Shown here: piece by piece, positions 43,483-52,552 of the stretch
Layout: every line of letters starts with the position of its first letter
Numbering within the stretch: the stretch's first letter is position 1
Origin: Arenibacter sp. F20364
Lineage (GTDB): Bacteria > Bacteroidota > Bacteroidia > Flavobacteriales > Flavobacteriaceae
NCBI RefSeq assembly: GCF_023015905.1
Contig: NZ_JALKBD010000022.1
Span: 1 to 64,000 of the forward strand
Length of the DNA stretch: 64,000 bases
Direction: 5' to 3'
Notes under the pieces: generated by a model
What the model was told of the DNA's origin: nothing
Seen by the model: the letters and a program-made list of their open reading frames with translations, nothing else
Databases searched by the model: none
Program-made: the position numbers and the translations under genes

Positions 43483-44427
43483 GTGAATCCTGTTCCAAAC
43501 AAAATTATTTATACATTATCTTTTTTAGCTATTTCCATTTATATGCTAATAGATTTTGATTTAAAGGGACATAGGGAATTTCCCCAATTGAATTTTGATT
43601 GGAACAGAATAGAATTAATCAAGGATTATGGCAGTTACGAGTTAATCTCCTTGGCCCACAATTCGGTCAGCTTAAAGCATAGAAAAGACCTCAACGGTTT
43701 AAGCAGCAACAATACCTTGAAAATTAAAACCAACAAAGGCAAGATCTATTATTTCAGGTATGAATATAAACTAGTAAAGGATGCCAACATTCAGCTTCGG
43801 GGAGGAGTATGGCTAACCCAACAACCTAAAAACTTTAAGAAATCCATTATCTCAATTAGCGAGGTACATTTACCGATGGTTAAAAATGGTGATATCAATA
43901 TTTGTTTCCTAGGTTATTCTGACAATAAATGGGGTGGGTATAGATCAATAATGAAGGATTTAAAACAAAAAAATCAGGACATAAATTTTATAGGCCCCAA
44001 GCAAGATGTATATGGTTATCCATATATGCCCATCAATGTCAAAAAAGGGCTTGGGGCCGTTGTAGAAAATTTAAATCAGTTACCAAAAACCGACATTTAC
44101 ATTGTTTTTATTGAATCTATAGCAACATACAAGAATAGGGAAGTTTGGATTCAATTTGTTGAAGAAATTACTAAAATGGGGCAAATAATATATCTTAACA
44201 CCTGGCCCGAACTAGAGGAAAATCCCAAAAATGTAGAAATTCGAAAAATAAATAAACTTCTTCGTGACATCTCCGAATCCAATGAGAATATAAAAATTTT
44301 GGAATTAAACGGCCACAATGGTGCCACCGCAACCATGCTGGAGAATGGCCAATATTTTATGGATAATTCTGGTTATAAATTGTATAAAAAGAAAATACTT
44401 GAACAAATTGAACGTAAAAGAGACTAA
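43483..44427 (+). CDS. Unrecognised protein, SGNH-hydrolase-like with degenerate motifs
   Basis: A 314-residue protein read from a GTG (43483). An N-terminal helix (about residues 8-25, IIYTLSFLAISIYMLIDF) suggests an anchored or exported protein. A beta-rich segment spans about 40-130. The last half resembles a GDSL/SGNH esterase: FLGYSDNKWGGY takes the place of block I (usually GDS), and YFMDNSGYKLYKK the place of the DxxH block, but the catalytic His is absent and block I is altered. It could be a degenerate acetylesterase/acetyltransferase relative or a non-catalytic carbohydrate-binding protein. I am not sure of the family. The next gene overlaps its end. Confidence 0.55.
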   Translation: MNPVPNKIIYTLSFLAISIYMLIDFDLKGHREFPQLNFDWNRIELIKDYGSYELISLAHNSVSLKHRKDLNGLSSNNTLKIKTNKGKIYYFRYEYKLVKDANIQLRGGVWLTQQPKNFKKSIISISEVHLPMVKNGDINICFLGYSDNKWGGYRSIMKDLKQKNQDINFIGPKQDVYGYPYMPINVKKGLGAVVENLNQLPKTDIYIVFIESIATYKNREVWIQFVEEITKMGQIIYLNTWPELEENPKNVEIRKINKLLRDISESNENIKILELNGHNGATATMLENGQYFMDNSGYKLYKKKILEQIERKRD

Positions 44428-45604
44428 GGTTAAAATATTTTATTGGCTACTATCCTTGGTACTTGTTACATTGCCGTTTCCCAAGTACAACTTAAATTCC
44501 CAATGCATAATCGCCTTGGCCGTTTTCTGGTTGTTCTTCAACTCCTTTACAGAAAAGAAAAATAATTTAAAAAAGAACATGGGAAGCTTTTTCACAATCT
44601 CAAGTCTTTTCATAATTTCCCTCCTTGGGTTAACATATTCTTCAGATTTCGACACAGCAATAGGCAACCTAAAAATTCCATTTTTAATATTTCCGCTTAT
44701 TATATTTTCAATTGATGAACTAACCAAAAAAACCACGCAGAAATTATTGGATTTATTTTCAATTGCTACTATCCTAGCAGCCCTCCTTGGTTTAGGCAAA
44801 GCGTTTTGGCTCTCCTATAACGATTTGGGAGATTATTTTTATTATCTTGATTTTTCAAAGGTATTGGATAAACACACCACTTATTTTTCACTATTTGTCT
44901 GTATATCTATTATTAATATCGCCTTTGGTTTATCACTTAAATCCGGATATTTTATATGGTGTAGAGTAATTGCCATCGCCTTTCTACTATTCGTATTATA
45001 TTTATTGAGTTCAAAGATCAGTTTAATTTATCTTATCATTGCTACAATACTGTCTACTATCAGAGCCTTTTTGAAAAAAGATTCTGAATCGTTTAAAATA
45101 AAAGTACTCAGATTATTAGTTTTGGTTATTTTGCCAATAATGTTTTTGACCCCAAATTTAAAAGCGCGTATTTCAAAAGAAAAAGCCTCCAATATAAGCG
45201 AAAGAGTACAACTCTGGGGTGCTGTACTAGACAATTATCTGGAAAAAAATATAATCTTTGGAGCTGGCACTGGAGATGGCCATCAAGGTCTTGTAGAGCG
45301 TTATAAGGAAATACATTATGAGGTCGCGGCCAAAGATGAATATAATGCGCATAATCAGTATTTGGAACAATTACTTTTTTATGGTGTAATTGGTCTAATC
45401 TTATTAATTGTTTTACTATTTCATACACTTCGTATTTTATATACAAAAGACCAACCGCTTTATTTAGTGATTTTTATATCATTTTTAATTTATATGTGTT
45501 CAGAATCTATTTTAGAAAGACATAGTGGCCTAATCGCGTTCTCGTTTCTTACCACAATATTTTTATCCACTTCCAACCAAAAAAATGCAGATGCAGAAAA
45601 TTAA
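44399..45604 (+). CDS. O-antigen ligase/polymerase family membrane protein (Wzy_C/WaaL-like)
   Basis: About 400 residues with about ten to twelve hydrophobic helices and a long periplasmic loop. The loop begins with FGAGTGDGHQG and is followed by EYNAHNQYLEQLLFYGVIG, the Wzy_C/O-antigen ligase motif with its conserved His. The start is uncertain. The long frame to 44318 overlaps the previous gene by 110 bases, so a TTG at 44399 or 44408 is more likely. It is the second Wzy-like protein of the locus and may be the ligase that joins the polymer to its final carrier, or a second polymerase. Confidence 0.8.
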   Translation: MNKLNVKETKVKIFYWLLSLVLVTLPFPKYNLNSQCIIALAVFWLFFNSFTEKKNNLKKNMGSFFTISSLFIISLLGLTYSSDFDTAIGNLKIPFLIFPLIIFSIDELTKKTTQKLLDLFSIATILAALLGLGKAFWLSYNDLGDYFYYLDFSKVLDKHTTYFSLFVCISIINIAFGLSLKSGYFIWCRVIAIAFLLFVLYLLSSKISLIYLIIATILSTIRAFLKKDSESFKIKVLRLLVLVILPIMFLTPNLKARISKEKASNISERVQLWGAVLDNYLEKNIIFGAGTGDGHQGLVERYKEIHYEVAAKDEYNAHNQYLEQLLFYGVIGLILLIVLLFHTLRILYTKDQPLYLVIFISFLIYMCSESILERHSGLIAFSFLTTIFLSTSNQKNADAEN

Positions 45605-46331
45605 TATCCTCAATACAAGCATTCACAACCTTAGCATGCAAGAAACTTTGGAAATTGTAGACAATAGCATATCACAAGGCAAACAATTACATCATGTGGT
45701 TGTTAATGCCGGAAAAATTGTGGCTATGCAAAAGGATTTACAATTGCGAAAAAGTGTAAATGAAAGCGATCTGATCAATGCCGATGGACAAGCGGTAGTT
45801 TGGGCATCAAAGGTATTGGGAAAACCATTGAAAGAGCGAGTAGCGGGAATTGACTTGATGGAAAACTTGGTAAAATTAGCACATCAAAAAAATTATAAAA
45901 TATTCTTCTTTGGCGCACAGGAAGAGGTTGTTAAAAAGGTAGTGGACACCTATACAAATCAATTTTCCCCAAATATTATTGCTGGCTACAGAAATGGATA
46001 TTTTAAAAAGAATGACGAACAATCCATAGCACAAGAAATTGGAAAAAGTGGTGCCAATATTTTATTTGTGGCGATAAGTTCCCCTACGAAGGAAAATTTC
46101 CTTTATGAAAATAAAGCCTTGTTACAAAAAATCAATTTTGTAATGGGGGTAGGTGGAAGTTTTGATGTAATAGCGGGAAAGGTGAAACGTGCCCCACTTT
46201 GGATGCAAAAATCAGGACTTGAATGGTTCTTTCGTTTTTCCCAAGAACCCAAACGAATGTGGAAAAGATATTTAGTAGGTAACAGTAAGTTTGTTAGATT
46301 GGTAATAAGAGAAGCTCTCTTCAAAAATTAA
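45585..46331 (+). CDS. WecG/TagA/CpsF family glycosyltransferase
   Basis: A 248-residue GT26 enzyme. INADGQAVVWASKVLGKPL (about residues 64-82) holds the conserved acidic residue of the donor site. The block KIFFFGAQEEVVKKV and the ending RAPLWMQKSGLEWFFR are family hallmarks. WecG transfers ManNAcA and TagA transfers ManNAc to a lipid-linked sugar. With wecB and wecC in the same locus this is the likely ManNAcA transferase. ATG codons at 45585 and 45591 are both possible. It overlaps the upstream ligase-like gene by 20 bases. Confidence 0.93.
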   Translation: MQMQKINILNTSIHNLSMQETLEIVDNSISQGKQLHHVVVNAGKIVAMQKDLQLRKSVNESDLINADGQAVVWASKVLGKPLKERVAGIDLMENLVKLAHQKNYKIFFFGAQEEVVKKVVDTYTNQFSPNIIAGYRNGYFKKNDEQSIAQEIGKSGANILFVAISSPTKENFLYENKALLQKINFVMGVGGSFDVIAGKVKRAPLWMQKSGLEWFFRFSQEPKRMWKRYLVGNSKFVRLVIREALFKN

Positions 46332-46407
46332 ACTAACAAATTACCTTAATGAAGGCTATAAAATTAATTAGGACTTAATCTTTACTCAGTTTATAAGTTT
46401 TAAAATT

Positions 46408-46415
46408 TATCTTTA
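46408..46415 (+). promoter_or_regulatory. Possible -7 box before the sugar transferase gene
   Basis: TATCTTTA differs from TAnnTTTG only in the last base. It is in the 120-base gap before the initiating sugar transferase gene and could give that gene its own promoter. Confidence 0.3.
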
Positions 46416-46451
46416 TGGCCGGTTAATAATTCAAAGTTCGGCTTAAAATTA

Positions 46452-47804
46452 ATGTTTTCCAAAAAACACCGTTATTCTAGTCTCATAACTCCAGTATCCT
46501 ATGGGGTGGATTTATTGGTTATAAATCTTTTTGCGTATATCCTGCCCATAAATTTTCAATACCCCATACTTTTTCACAGTTATCTAACCTTGGCCTGGGT
46601 TATACTTTCCTTCAAAAACAACTTTTATGTAGTATATAGATATACCAAGGTATCTTACATTTTAAAACTTCTATTTAACCAGTTTGTATTATTCTTTTTA
46701 ATACTTTATGCCTTCATCGGTTTTTTTAAACAACCCAATATTAGTCGTTTGGCACTTGGGGAATATTTCATTTCGGCAGGCTTGACCATATTCACTATTA
46801 AGTTCTTGAATTATATTTTTTTAATGAAATACCGCGAAAGGGTAAAAGGAAATATGAGAAATGTCGTTGTTATTGGAAAGAACAAAAAAACAGATCAGTT
46901 GATTGACGTTTTTAATGACCGACGTGAGTATGGATACCATTTCATGAAACAATTCTGTCCTGAGGACCCTTCATTTGATATCTATAAGTCCTTTGTATAC
47001 ATCGTTGAAAACAATGTGGATGAAATTTATTGTTCTGTTTCAGAACTTAAGAACAATCAGTTAACCGAATTCATCAACTTTGCAGACAATAATTTAAAAA
47101 CCCTGAAGTTTATTCCGGATAATAAAAACATCTTTTCCAAAAAACTAACCTTCGAGTATTACGATTACATTCCAATTTTGTCCCTTAGGGATATCCCCCT
47201 GCACAACCCATTGAATTCTGCTTTAAAAAGAGGTTTCGATATTGTATTTGCATTAATTGTAGTGGTTGGAATTCTATCTTGGTTGGCTCCCATAATTGCA
47301 CTAATTATAAGATTGGAAACCAAAGGGCCAGTATATTTTAGACAAAAAAGAAATGGAATAGACAATAAGGAATTCTATTGTTATAAATTTAGGTCCATGG
47401 CTCCCAACGAACATGCCGACAGCCTTATGGCTGTTAAAAATGACATGCGTACCACCAAAGTGGGCAAATTTATCCGTAGAACGAGCATCGACGAACTTCC
47501 TCAGTTTTATAATGTCCTCTTTGGAAATATGTCCGTTGTAGGTCCCCGTCCCCATATGGTTAAACATACGAATGAATTTGCCAACAAGGTGGACAAGTAT
47601 ATGCTACGCCACTTTGTTAAACCTGGGATTACCGGTTTGGCTCAGGTAAGAGGATATAGAGGTGAGATCGAAACCGATATTGATATTTTAAATAGAACAA
47701 AATTTGATATTTTTTATATTGAAAACTGGTCGTTGTTCATGGATCTTAAAATAATAGTTCAAACAGTCTTAAATGCTATTTCCGGAGAGAAAAAAGCCTA
47801 CTGA
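46452..47804 (+). CDS. Polyprenyl-phosphate sugar-1-phosphate transferase (WcaJ type)
   Basis: A 450-residue membrane enzyme that starts repeat-unit synthesis by moving a hexose-1-phosphate to undecaprenyl phosphate. Four or five hydrophobic helices lie at about 15-120. A cytosolic CoA-binding-like region follows at about 135-255, then the catalytic PNPT core, which begins KRGFDIVFALIVVVGIL. SIDELPQFYNVLFGNMSVVG holds the Asp-Glu pair, followed by GPRPHM and KPGITGLAQVRGYRGE. All catalytic motifs are intact. The likely substrate is UDP-glucose or UDP-galactose. Confidence 0.95.
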   Translation: MFSKKHRYSSLITPVSYGVDLLVINLFAYILPINFQYPILFHSYLTLAWVILSFKNNFYVVYRYTKVSYILKLLFNQFVLFFLILYAFIGFFKQPNISRLALGEYFISAGLTIFTIKFLNYIFLMKYRERVKGNMRNVVVIGKNKKTDQLIDVFNDRREYGYHFMKQFCPEDPSFDIYKSFVYIVENNVDEIYCSVSELKNNQLTEFINFADNNLKTLKFIPDNKNIFSKKLTFEYYDYIPILSLRDIPLHNPLNSALKRGFDIVFALIVVVGILSWLAPIIALIIRLETKGPVYFRQKRNGIDNKEFYCYKFRSMAPNEHADSLMAVKNDMRTTKVGKFIRRTSIDELPQFYNVLFGNMSVVGPRPHMVKHTNEFANKVDKYMLRHFVKPGITGLAQVRGYRGEIETDIDILNRTKFDIFYIENWSLFMDLKIIVQTVLNAISGEKKAY

Positions 47805-47864
47805 ATAAAAGTTTTATCAAAAAGGTGCGCATATATATATTTAGTACCTTAACTTAAACAACAA

Positions 47865-48842
47865 ATGAAAAAAGTACTTATCACCGGGGCAGCCGGATTT
47901 TTGGGATCGCATTTATGCGATCGCTTTATAAAAGAAGGTTATTACGTTATTGCCATGGATAACCTGATTACCGGTGACCTTAAGAACATAGAACATCTTT
48001 TTCCCTTGGAACAATTTGAGTTTCAACACCACGATGTATCCAAATTTGTACATATTCCTGGTAAGCTCGACTATATCCTGCATTTTGCCTCCCCAGCAAG
48101 TCCTATAGATTACTTAAAGATCCCCATTGAAACCCTAAAGGTTGGTTCCCTTGGCACCTTAAACTTGTTGGGCCTTGCCAAAGAAAAAAAAGCTAGGATA
48201 TTGGTTGCCTCTACTTCGGAGGTGTACGGTGATCCCCTAGTGCACCCACAAAGTGAGGACTATTACGGCAACGTTAGTCCAATTGGGCCACGTGGGGTTT
48301 ATGATGAGGCCAAAAGATTTATGGAATCCATTACCATGGCCTACCATCGTTTTCACGGTGTGGATACGAGAATCGTTCGCATTTTCAACACCTACGGTTC
48401 CAGAATGCGACTCAACGACGGACGAGTGGTACCTGCCTTTATGGGACAGGCCCTAAGAGGAGAGGATCTTACCGTTTTTGGGGATGGTTCCCAAACAAGA
48501 TCTTTCTGCTATATAGACGATCAGGTGGAGGGTATCTACCGCTTATTGATGAGCGACTATACCGATCCCATAAATATTGGCAATCCACATGAAACAACGA
48601 TCAAGCAGTTTGCAGAGGAAATTATTAAACTTACTGGAACGGACCAAAAAATAATATACAAACCCTTGCCACAAGATGATCCCATGCAGCGTGAACCAGA
48701 TATTACCAGGGCCAAGGAAATATTAGGATGGGAGCCTAAAGTGAACAGGGCCGAGGGTCTTAAGAAAGTCTACGATTACTTTAAGTCTCTATCCCCGGAA
48801 GAATTACAGAAAAAAGAACACCGGGAATTCTCGGCCAAATAA
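47865..48842 (+). CDS. UDP-glucuronate decarboxylase (UDP-xylose synthase), probable
   Basis: A 325-residue extended short-chain dehydrogenase. The NAD motif GAAGFLGSH lies at 8-16, [14 protein letters not shown], and [17 protein letters not shown] holds the YxxxK pair, then [18 protein letters not shown] together with YDEAKR is the signature of UXS, which decarboxylates UDP-glucuronate to UDP-xylose. No UDP-glucose dehydrogenase other than wecC is in the window, so the substrate must come from elsewhere. It ends the polysaccharide locus; purD follows after a 260-base gap. Confidence 0.88.
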   Translation: MKKVLITGAAGFLGSHLCDRFIKEGYYVIAMDNLITGDLKNIEHLFPLEQFEFQHHDVSKFVHIPGKLDYILHFASPASPIDYLKIPIETLKVGSLGTLNLLGLAKEKKARILVASTSEVYGDPLVHPQSEDYYGNVSPIGPRGVYDEAKRFMESITMAYHRFHGVDTRIVRIFNTYGSRMRLNDGRVVPAFMGQALRGEDLTVFGDGSQTRSFCYIDDQVEGIYRLLMSDYTDPINIGNPHETTIKQFAEEIIKLTGTDQKIIYKPLPQDDPMQREPDITRAKEILGWEPKVNRAEGLKKVYDYFKSLSPEELQKKEHREFSAK

Positions 48843-49103
48843 AAAATTTCAAGGAATACAAAAATAAGCGAACAATTGCAGTAGCAAGTGGTCAGAAGGC
48901 GTAGGATTCAAGGTTGACCTACCATTTTTTTCCTTTTTACCCTTTCCCAAGTGTTCTTTAACATTTTGTTATAGCATACAGCTTAAAGCCTATTGCTAAT
49001 CCCTTTAAAAACTTCCAGAAAGACAAAAATCCAACGGATTTATTTTTACCCAAGTAGGCACATATTCCATTTCAAACCGTATTTTTGGGGAAATTTTTTA
49101 AGA

Positions 49104-50375
49104 ATGAACATCCTGATCCTTGGTGCCGGAGGGCGCGAACATACCTTAGCCTGGAAGCTAAAACAAAGTCCAAAACTTAAAAATCTTTTTGTAGCTCCCG
49201 GTAATGCGGGTACCGCTGTCATAGCCAAAAATGTACCCATTGGTGTAAACGATTTTGAGGCCATTAAGAAATGTGTGCTATCAGAAAATATCGAAATGGT
49301 CATTGTAGGGCCAGAGGATCCCTTGGTTAATGGGGTGCACGATTTTTTCCTCAATGATGCCGACTTAAAAAATATTCCAGTCATTGGCCCACAAAAAGCA
49401 GCGGCTACCCTGGAAGGCAGCAAGCAGTTTGCCAAGGAGTTCATGATGCGCCATAACATCCCTACCGCTGCCTATGAAAGTTTCACCGCCCAAACTTTGG
49501 AAAAAGGCTATGCTTTTCTGGAAACCCTTAAACCACCCTACGTATTAAAAGCGGACGGACTGGCTGCAGGGAAAGGGGTTTTGATACTAAATAACCTACA
49601 AGAAGCCAAGGATGAACTTAAAACTATGCTGATCGACTCCAAATTTGGAGCCGCAAGCACCACCGTGGTCATTGAGGAATTTTTGGATGGGATTGAACTG
49701 AGTTGTTTTGTGCTTACCGATGGAAAAGGCTTTAAGGTCCTACCCACCGCAAAAGATTATAAAAGAATTGGTGAGGGTGATACCGGATTGAATACAGGCG
49801 GTATGGGGGCCATTTCCCCAGTTCCTTTCGCTGATAAGGTTTTCATGGATAAAGTACTTGATCGAATCGTAAAACCTACCGTAGAGGGCTTTAAATTGGA
49901 CAATCTACCTTATAAGGGATTTGTGTTCATAGGTTTGATAAAAGTAGGCGACGAACCCAAAGTAATCGAATACAACGTACGCATGGGCGATCCCGAGACC
50001 GAAGTGGTCATACCAAGGATAAAGAATGATCTGGTAGAAGTTTTTGAAGCCGTTGCAAACCAAAGCTTGGATAACATCGACTTGGAAATAGATGAACGTG
50101 CTGCCACCACAGTAATGGCTGTATCCGGAGGTTATCCGGAACCTTATGGGAAAGGAATGGAAATAACCGGTTTTGAGAATATAGAAGATGCCGTTGTATT
50201 CCATGCCGGAACCGAATTAAAAGAAGGAAGGGTGTTGACCAATGGAGGTAGGGTTATGGCGGTTACCGCCTATGGTGCCGATTACAAGGAAGCACTAAAG
50301 AAATCCTATAAAAACATGGAGAAACTACAATTCGATAAAATGTACTATCGCAAAGACCTTGGATTCGATCTTTAA
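49104..50375 (+). CDS. purD: Phosphoribosylamine--glycine ligase
   Basis: Second step of purine synthesis (GAR synthetase), an ATP-grasp enzyme. 423 residues from the ATG at 49104, which gives the standard N-terminus MNILILGAGGREHTLAWKL. The longer frame from 48993 is rejected because it adds an unrelated tail. GPEDPLVNG, KADGLAAGKGV, GDTGLNTGGMGAISPVP and NVRMGDPETEVV are the family signatures. It stands alone as a purine gene here. A very strong terminator follows its stop codon by about 35 bases. Confidence 0.98.
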   Translation: MNILILGAGGREHTLAWKLKQSPKLKNLFVAPGNAGTAVIAKNVPIGVNDFEAIKKCVLSENIEMVIVGPEDPLVNGVHDFFLNDADLKNIPVIGPQKAAATLEGSKQFAKEFMMRHNIPTAAYESFTAQTLEKGYAFLETLKPPYVLKADGLAAGKGVLILNNLQEAKDELKTMLIDSKFGAASTTVVIEEFLDGIELSCFVLTDGKGFKVLPTAKDYKRIGEGDTGLNTGGMGAISPVPFADKVFMDKVLDRIVKPTVEGFKLDNLPYKGFVFIGLIKVGDEPKVIEYNVRMGDPETEVVIPRIKNDLVEVFEAVANQSLDNIDLEIDERAATTVMAVSGGYPEPYGKGMEITGFENIEDAVVFHAGTELKEGRVLTNGGRVMAVTAYGADYKEALKKSYKNMEKLQFDKMYYRKDLGFDL

Positions 50376-50410
50376 AAATCAACCACATATAGAAATACTA
50401 TATTTTAGTA

Positions 50411-50446
50411 TAAGAAAGGGGATAGCGTTTGCTATCCCCTTTCTTA
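50411..50446. terminator. Strong bidirectional terminator after purD
   Basis: A perfect 16-base-pair stem (50411-50426 with 50431-50446) around the loop GTTT. The left arm starts TAAGAAAGGGG and the right arm ends CTTTCTTA. It can serve purD on the plus strand and the convergent DUF6341 gene on the minus strand. Confidence 0.85.
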
Positions 50447-50531
50447 TATACTTTTTTGTTCTTAAGTTTTACTCAGGAACAACCACAGCTTTAAAAAGAA
50501 GCCATGTTTCTAACGGAAATACAACTAATAT

Positions 50532-50753
50532 TTATAGGTAGGAGTGTGCGGTTGCGTCTTTATTCTCCTCACCACTATCATTGTATTTTTTCAACTCCAA
50601 CATCCAATAAACAAAGGCTGCAGCGCCAATCAGCATAAAAATCCAGTTCAATGTATTTGCTCCCCACCAATTCTCCATAGCGCGTAATGCGTCTAAAGGC
50701 GCAAAAAGCACATTTACAAATAAATCCTCTATACCGTAAAAAAATGAATCCAT
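50532..50753 (-). CDS. DUF6341 family small membrane protein
   Basis: A 73-residue protein with one clear transmembrane helix (LNWIFMLIGAAAFVYWMLEL, about residues 36-55). The preceding block ALRAMENWWGANTLNW and the ending DATAHSYL are what I recall of flavobacterial DUF6341 proteins. The start MDSFFYGIEDLFVNVL at 50753 is preferred to the upstream in-frame codon at 50771, because it begins at the family N-terminus. It is divergent from the DUF6427 gene, and the two families occur together in flavobacterial genomes. Function unknown. Confidence 0.85.
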   Translation of the reverse strand: MDSFFYGIEDLFVNVLFAPLDALRAMENWWGANTLNWIFMLIGAAAFVYWMLELKKYNDSGEENKDATAHSYL

Positions 50754-50792
50754 CTTAATTATATTTACCATGCAAAAATATAAAAACCTAGG

Positions 50793-51731
50793 ATGATTTC
50801 AAGCATTTTTGGAAGAACAAAACCAATAAATTATATAATACTTCTGGTATTTCTATTTTTCTTCTATTGGTTTGTGCACTTTTTCGTATTCCAAAAATCG
50901 TATTCACCTGAACAATTATTGGGGAGAACGGCCATTTTGGGGTTTTTATCGTTTAGTATTTTTGTGGTCAATTTCATTGCACTAAGGAACAAAATAACGG
51001 GAGGAAATTCACTGGCTATCCTTTTTTATACCTTGTTGATCGTGCTTTTTCCGGAAGTGCTCATAGATTCCAATGCCATTCTATGTAGTTTTTTTTTATT
51101 GCTCTCCATCCGTAGAATCCTGAGTATCCGAAGTCTTAAGGACATTAAATTAAAAATTTTCGACGCCACCTTTTGGATACTGATAGCCAGTTTATTCTAC
51201 GATTGGGCCATACTGTATCTCATTGTAGTATTGGTGGCCATTTATTTTTACGATCCGAAAAATTTGAAAAATTGGTTGGTCCCATTTTCTGCCATTATCG
51301 CCATGGTACTTATTTTACTAGCAGTATTGGCTTTGAGCAACAATATGGAATTTTTATGGAGCCACTTTTTTTTTGATTTTAAGTTTAATGCCGTTTATTT
51401 CTACGACTGGAGCAATAGTACCCTTTTATTTCTTTATGTGTCCATAGTTTTGCTCTGTGGCTTTTTGGCATTTGTAAAATTGGGCAATGTGGGAGTAGGA
51501 AAATTGGTGACGATGCGACTCATTGTCCTTCTATTTTTTATTGGATTGCTGGTAAAAGTTTTAAAATCCTCCCCGGACACCCACCCCATTTTAATTACTT
51601 TTTTCCCCGCAGTAGTTTTTATTACCACCTATGTTCAATCCATTAAAAAAGATAGCGTCAGGGAAATTGTACTCATGGTATCGGTTATAGTTCCCTTTAT
51701 CGTATTTCTTACCAACCTGATAATGAAGTAA
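50793..51731 (+). CDS. DUF6427 family polytopic membrane protein
   Basis: A 312-residue protein with about eight to ten hydrophobic helices along its whole length. It starts MISSIFGRTKPINYIILLVF, the typical beginning of flavobacterial DUF6427 proteins. Conserved-looking polar spots include FPEVLIDSNAI (about residue 88) and SSPDTHPILITFFP near residue 262. No enzyme motif is visible. It reads divergently from the DUF6341 gene across a 39-base gap. The function is unknown. Confidence 0.85.
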   Translation: MISSIFGRTKPINYIILLVFLFFFYWFVHFFVFQKSYSPEQLLGRTAILGFLSFSIFVVNFIALRNKITGGNSLAILFYTLLIVLFPEVLIDSNAILCSFFLLLSIRRILSIRSLKDIKLKIFDATFWILIASLFYDWAILYLIVVLVAIYFYDPKNLKNWLVPFSAIIAMVLILLAVLALSNNMEFLWSHFFFDFKFNAVYFYDWSNSTLLFLYVSIVLLCGFLAFVKLGNVGVGKLVTMRLIVLLFFIGLLVKVLKSSPDTHPILITFFPAVVFITTYVQSIKKDSVREIVLMVSVIVPFIVFLTNLIMK

Positions 51732-51875
51732 TAAATAAGCCGTCCCAAACAATGGTCTTTAGCAAATTACTATTCGAGCGTTATTATATTTCTCCCTATA
51801 ATTGAAAAACTAGACAGAAGAAAAAAACGAGAAAATAGCCCATTAATAAATAGAATCCGTTTTTTAAATAAACGG

Positions 51876-51883
51876 TATCTTTG
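51876..51883 (+). promoter_or_regulatory. -7 promoter box for the DUF4254 gene
   Basis: TATCTTTG followed by CC is a perfect TAnnTTTG box, 18 bases before the ATG at 51902. It probably drives the DUF4254 gene and the GT9 gene that follows. Confidence 0.6.
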
Positions 51884-51901
51884 CCTTAAAATATTGTCAT
51901 T

Positions 51902-52504
51902 ATGTTCAGTGATTTTGCCTTTAAAATATTTGAAGAAAGTATTAAAAAATACCATTTAAAAGATGAGGTATCCCAAGTGTTTATCAATCCATATCCAAAA
52001 GACGATATATCCCATCTCCTATATCGCAAAAATTGGATAGACACGGTGCAATGGCATTATGAGGACATTATTCGCGACCCCAATATTGAGCCAGTGTCGG
52101 CGTTAAAATTAAAAAGACAGATTGATGCCAGCAATCAGGATAGGACAGACCTGGTGGAATTTATTGATAGTTATTTTCTAAATAAATACCAATCGGTAGA
52201 AAAAAAAGCAGATGCCACCATAAATACGGAAAGTCCGGCTTGGGCCATTGACCGACTATCCATTTTAGCTCTGAAAATATATCATATGCAGCAAGAAGTG
52301 GATAGGAAGGACGCTTCCCAAGACCATATCCAAAAATGTCAATTAAAGCTCAACGTCCTATTGGAACAAAAAAAGGATCTGTGTTCCGCAATAGATCAAT
52401 TATTAGAGGATATTGAATCTGGGCAAAAATACATGAAGGTCTATAAGCAGATGAAAATGTACAACGACAATGAACTAAATCCGGTACTTCGCAAAGCCCC
52501 TTAA
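51902..52504 (+). CDS. DUF4254 domain-containing protein
   Basis: A 200-residue, mostly helical cytoplasmic protein of the DUF4254 family. Characteristic stretches are LLYRKNWIDTVQWHYEDIIR near residue 40, LKRQIDASNQDRTDLVEFID near residue 70, and WAIDRLSILALKIYHM near residue 115. A coiled coil covers about 130-190. The function is unknown. It is followed 48 bases later by a GT9 glycosyltransferase, a neighbour I recall for this family in Bacteroidota, so a role near lipopolysaccharide or other glycan assembly is plausible. Confidence 0.9.
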   Translation: MFSDFAFKIFEESIKKYHLKDEVSQVFINPYPKDDISHLLYRKNWIDTVQWHYEDIIRDPNIEPVSALKLKRQIDASNQDRTDLVEFIDSYFLNKYQSVEKKADATINTESPAWAIDRLSILALKIYHMQQEVDRKDASQDHIQKCQLKLNVLLEQKKDLCSAIDQLLEDIESGQKYMKVYKQMKMYNDNELNPVLRKAP

Positions 52505-52552
52505 CATCAAAAAGTTGAAATCGCTTATTTTGGGAAATCAACCCATATATAA

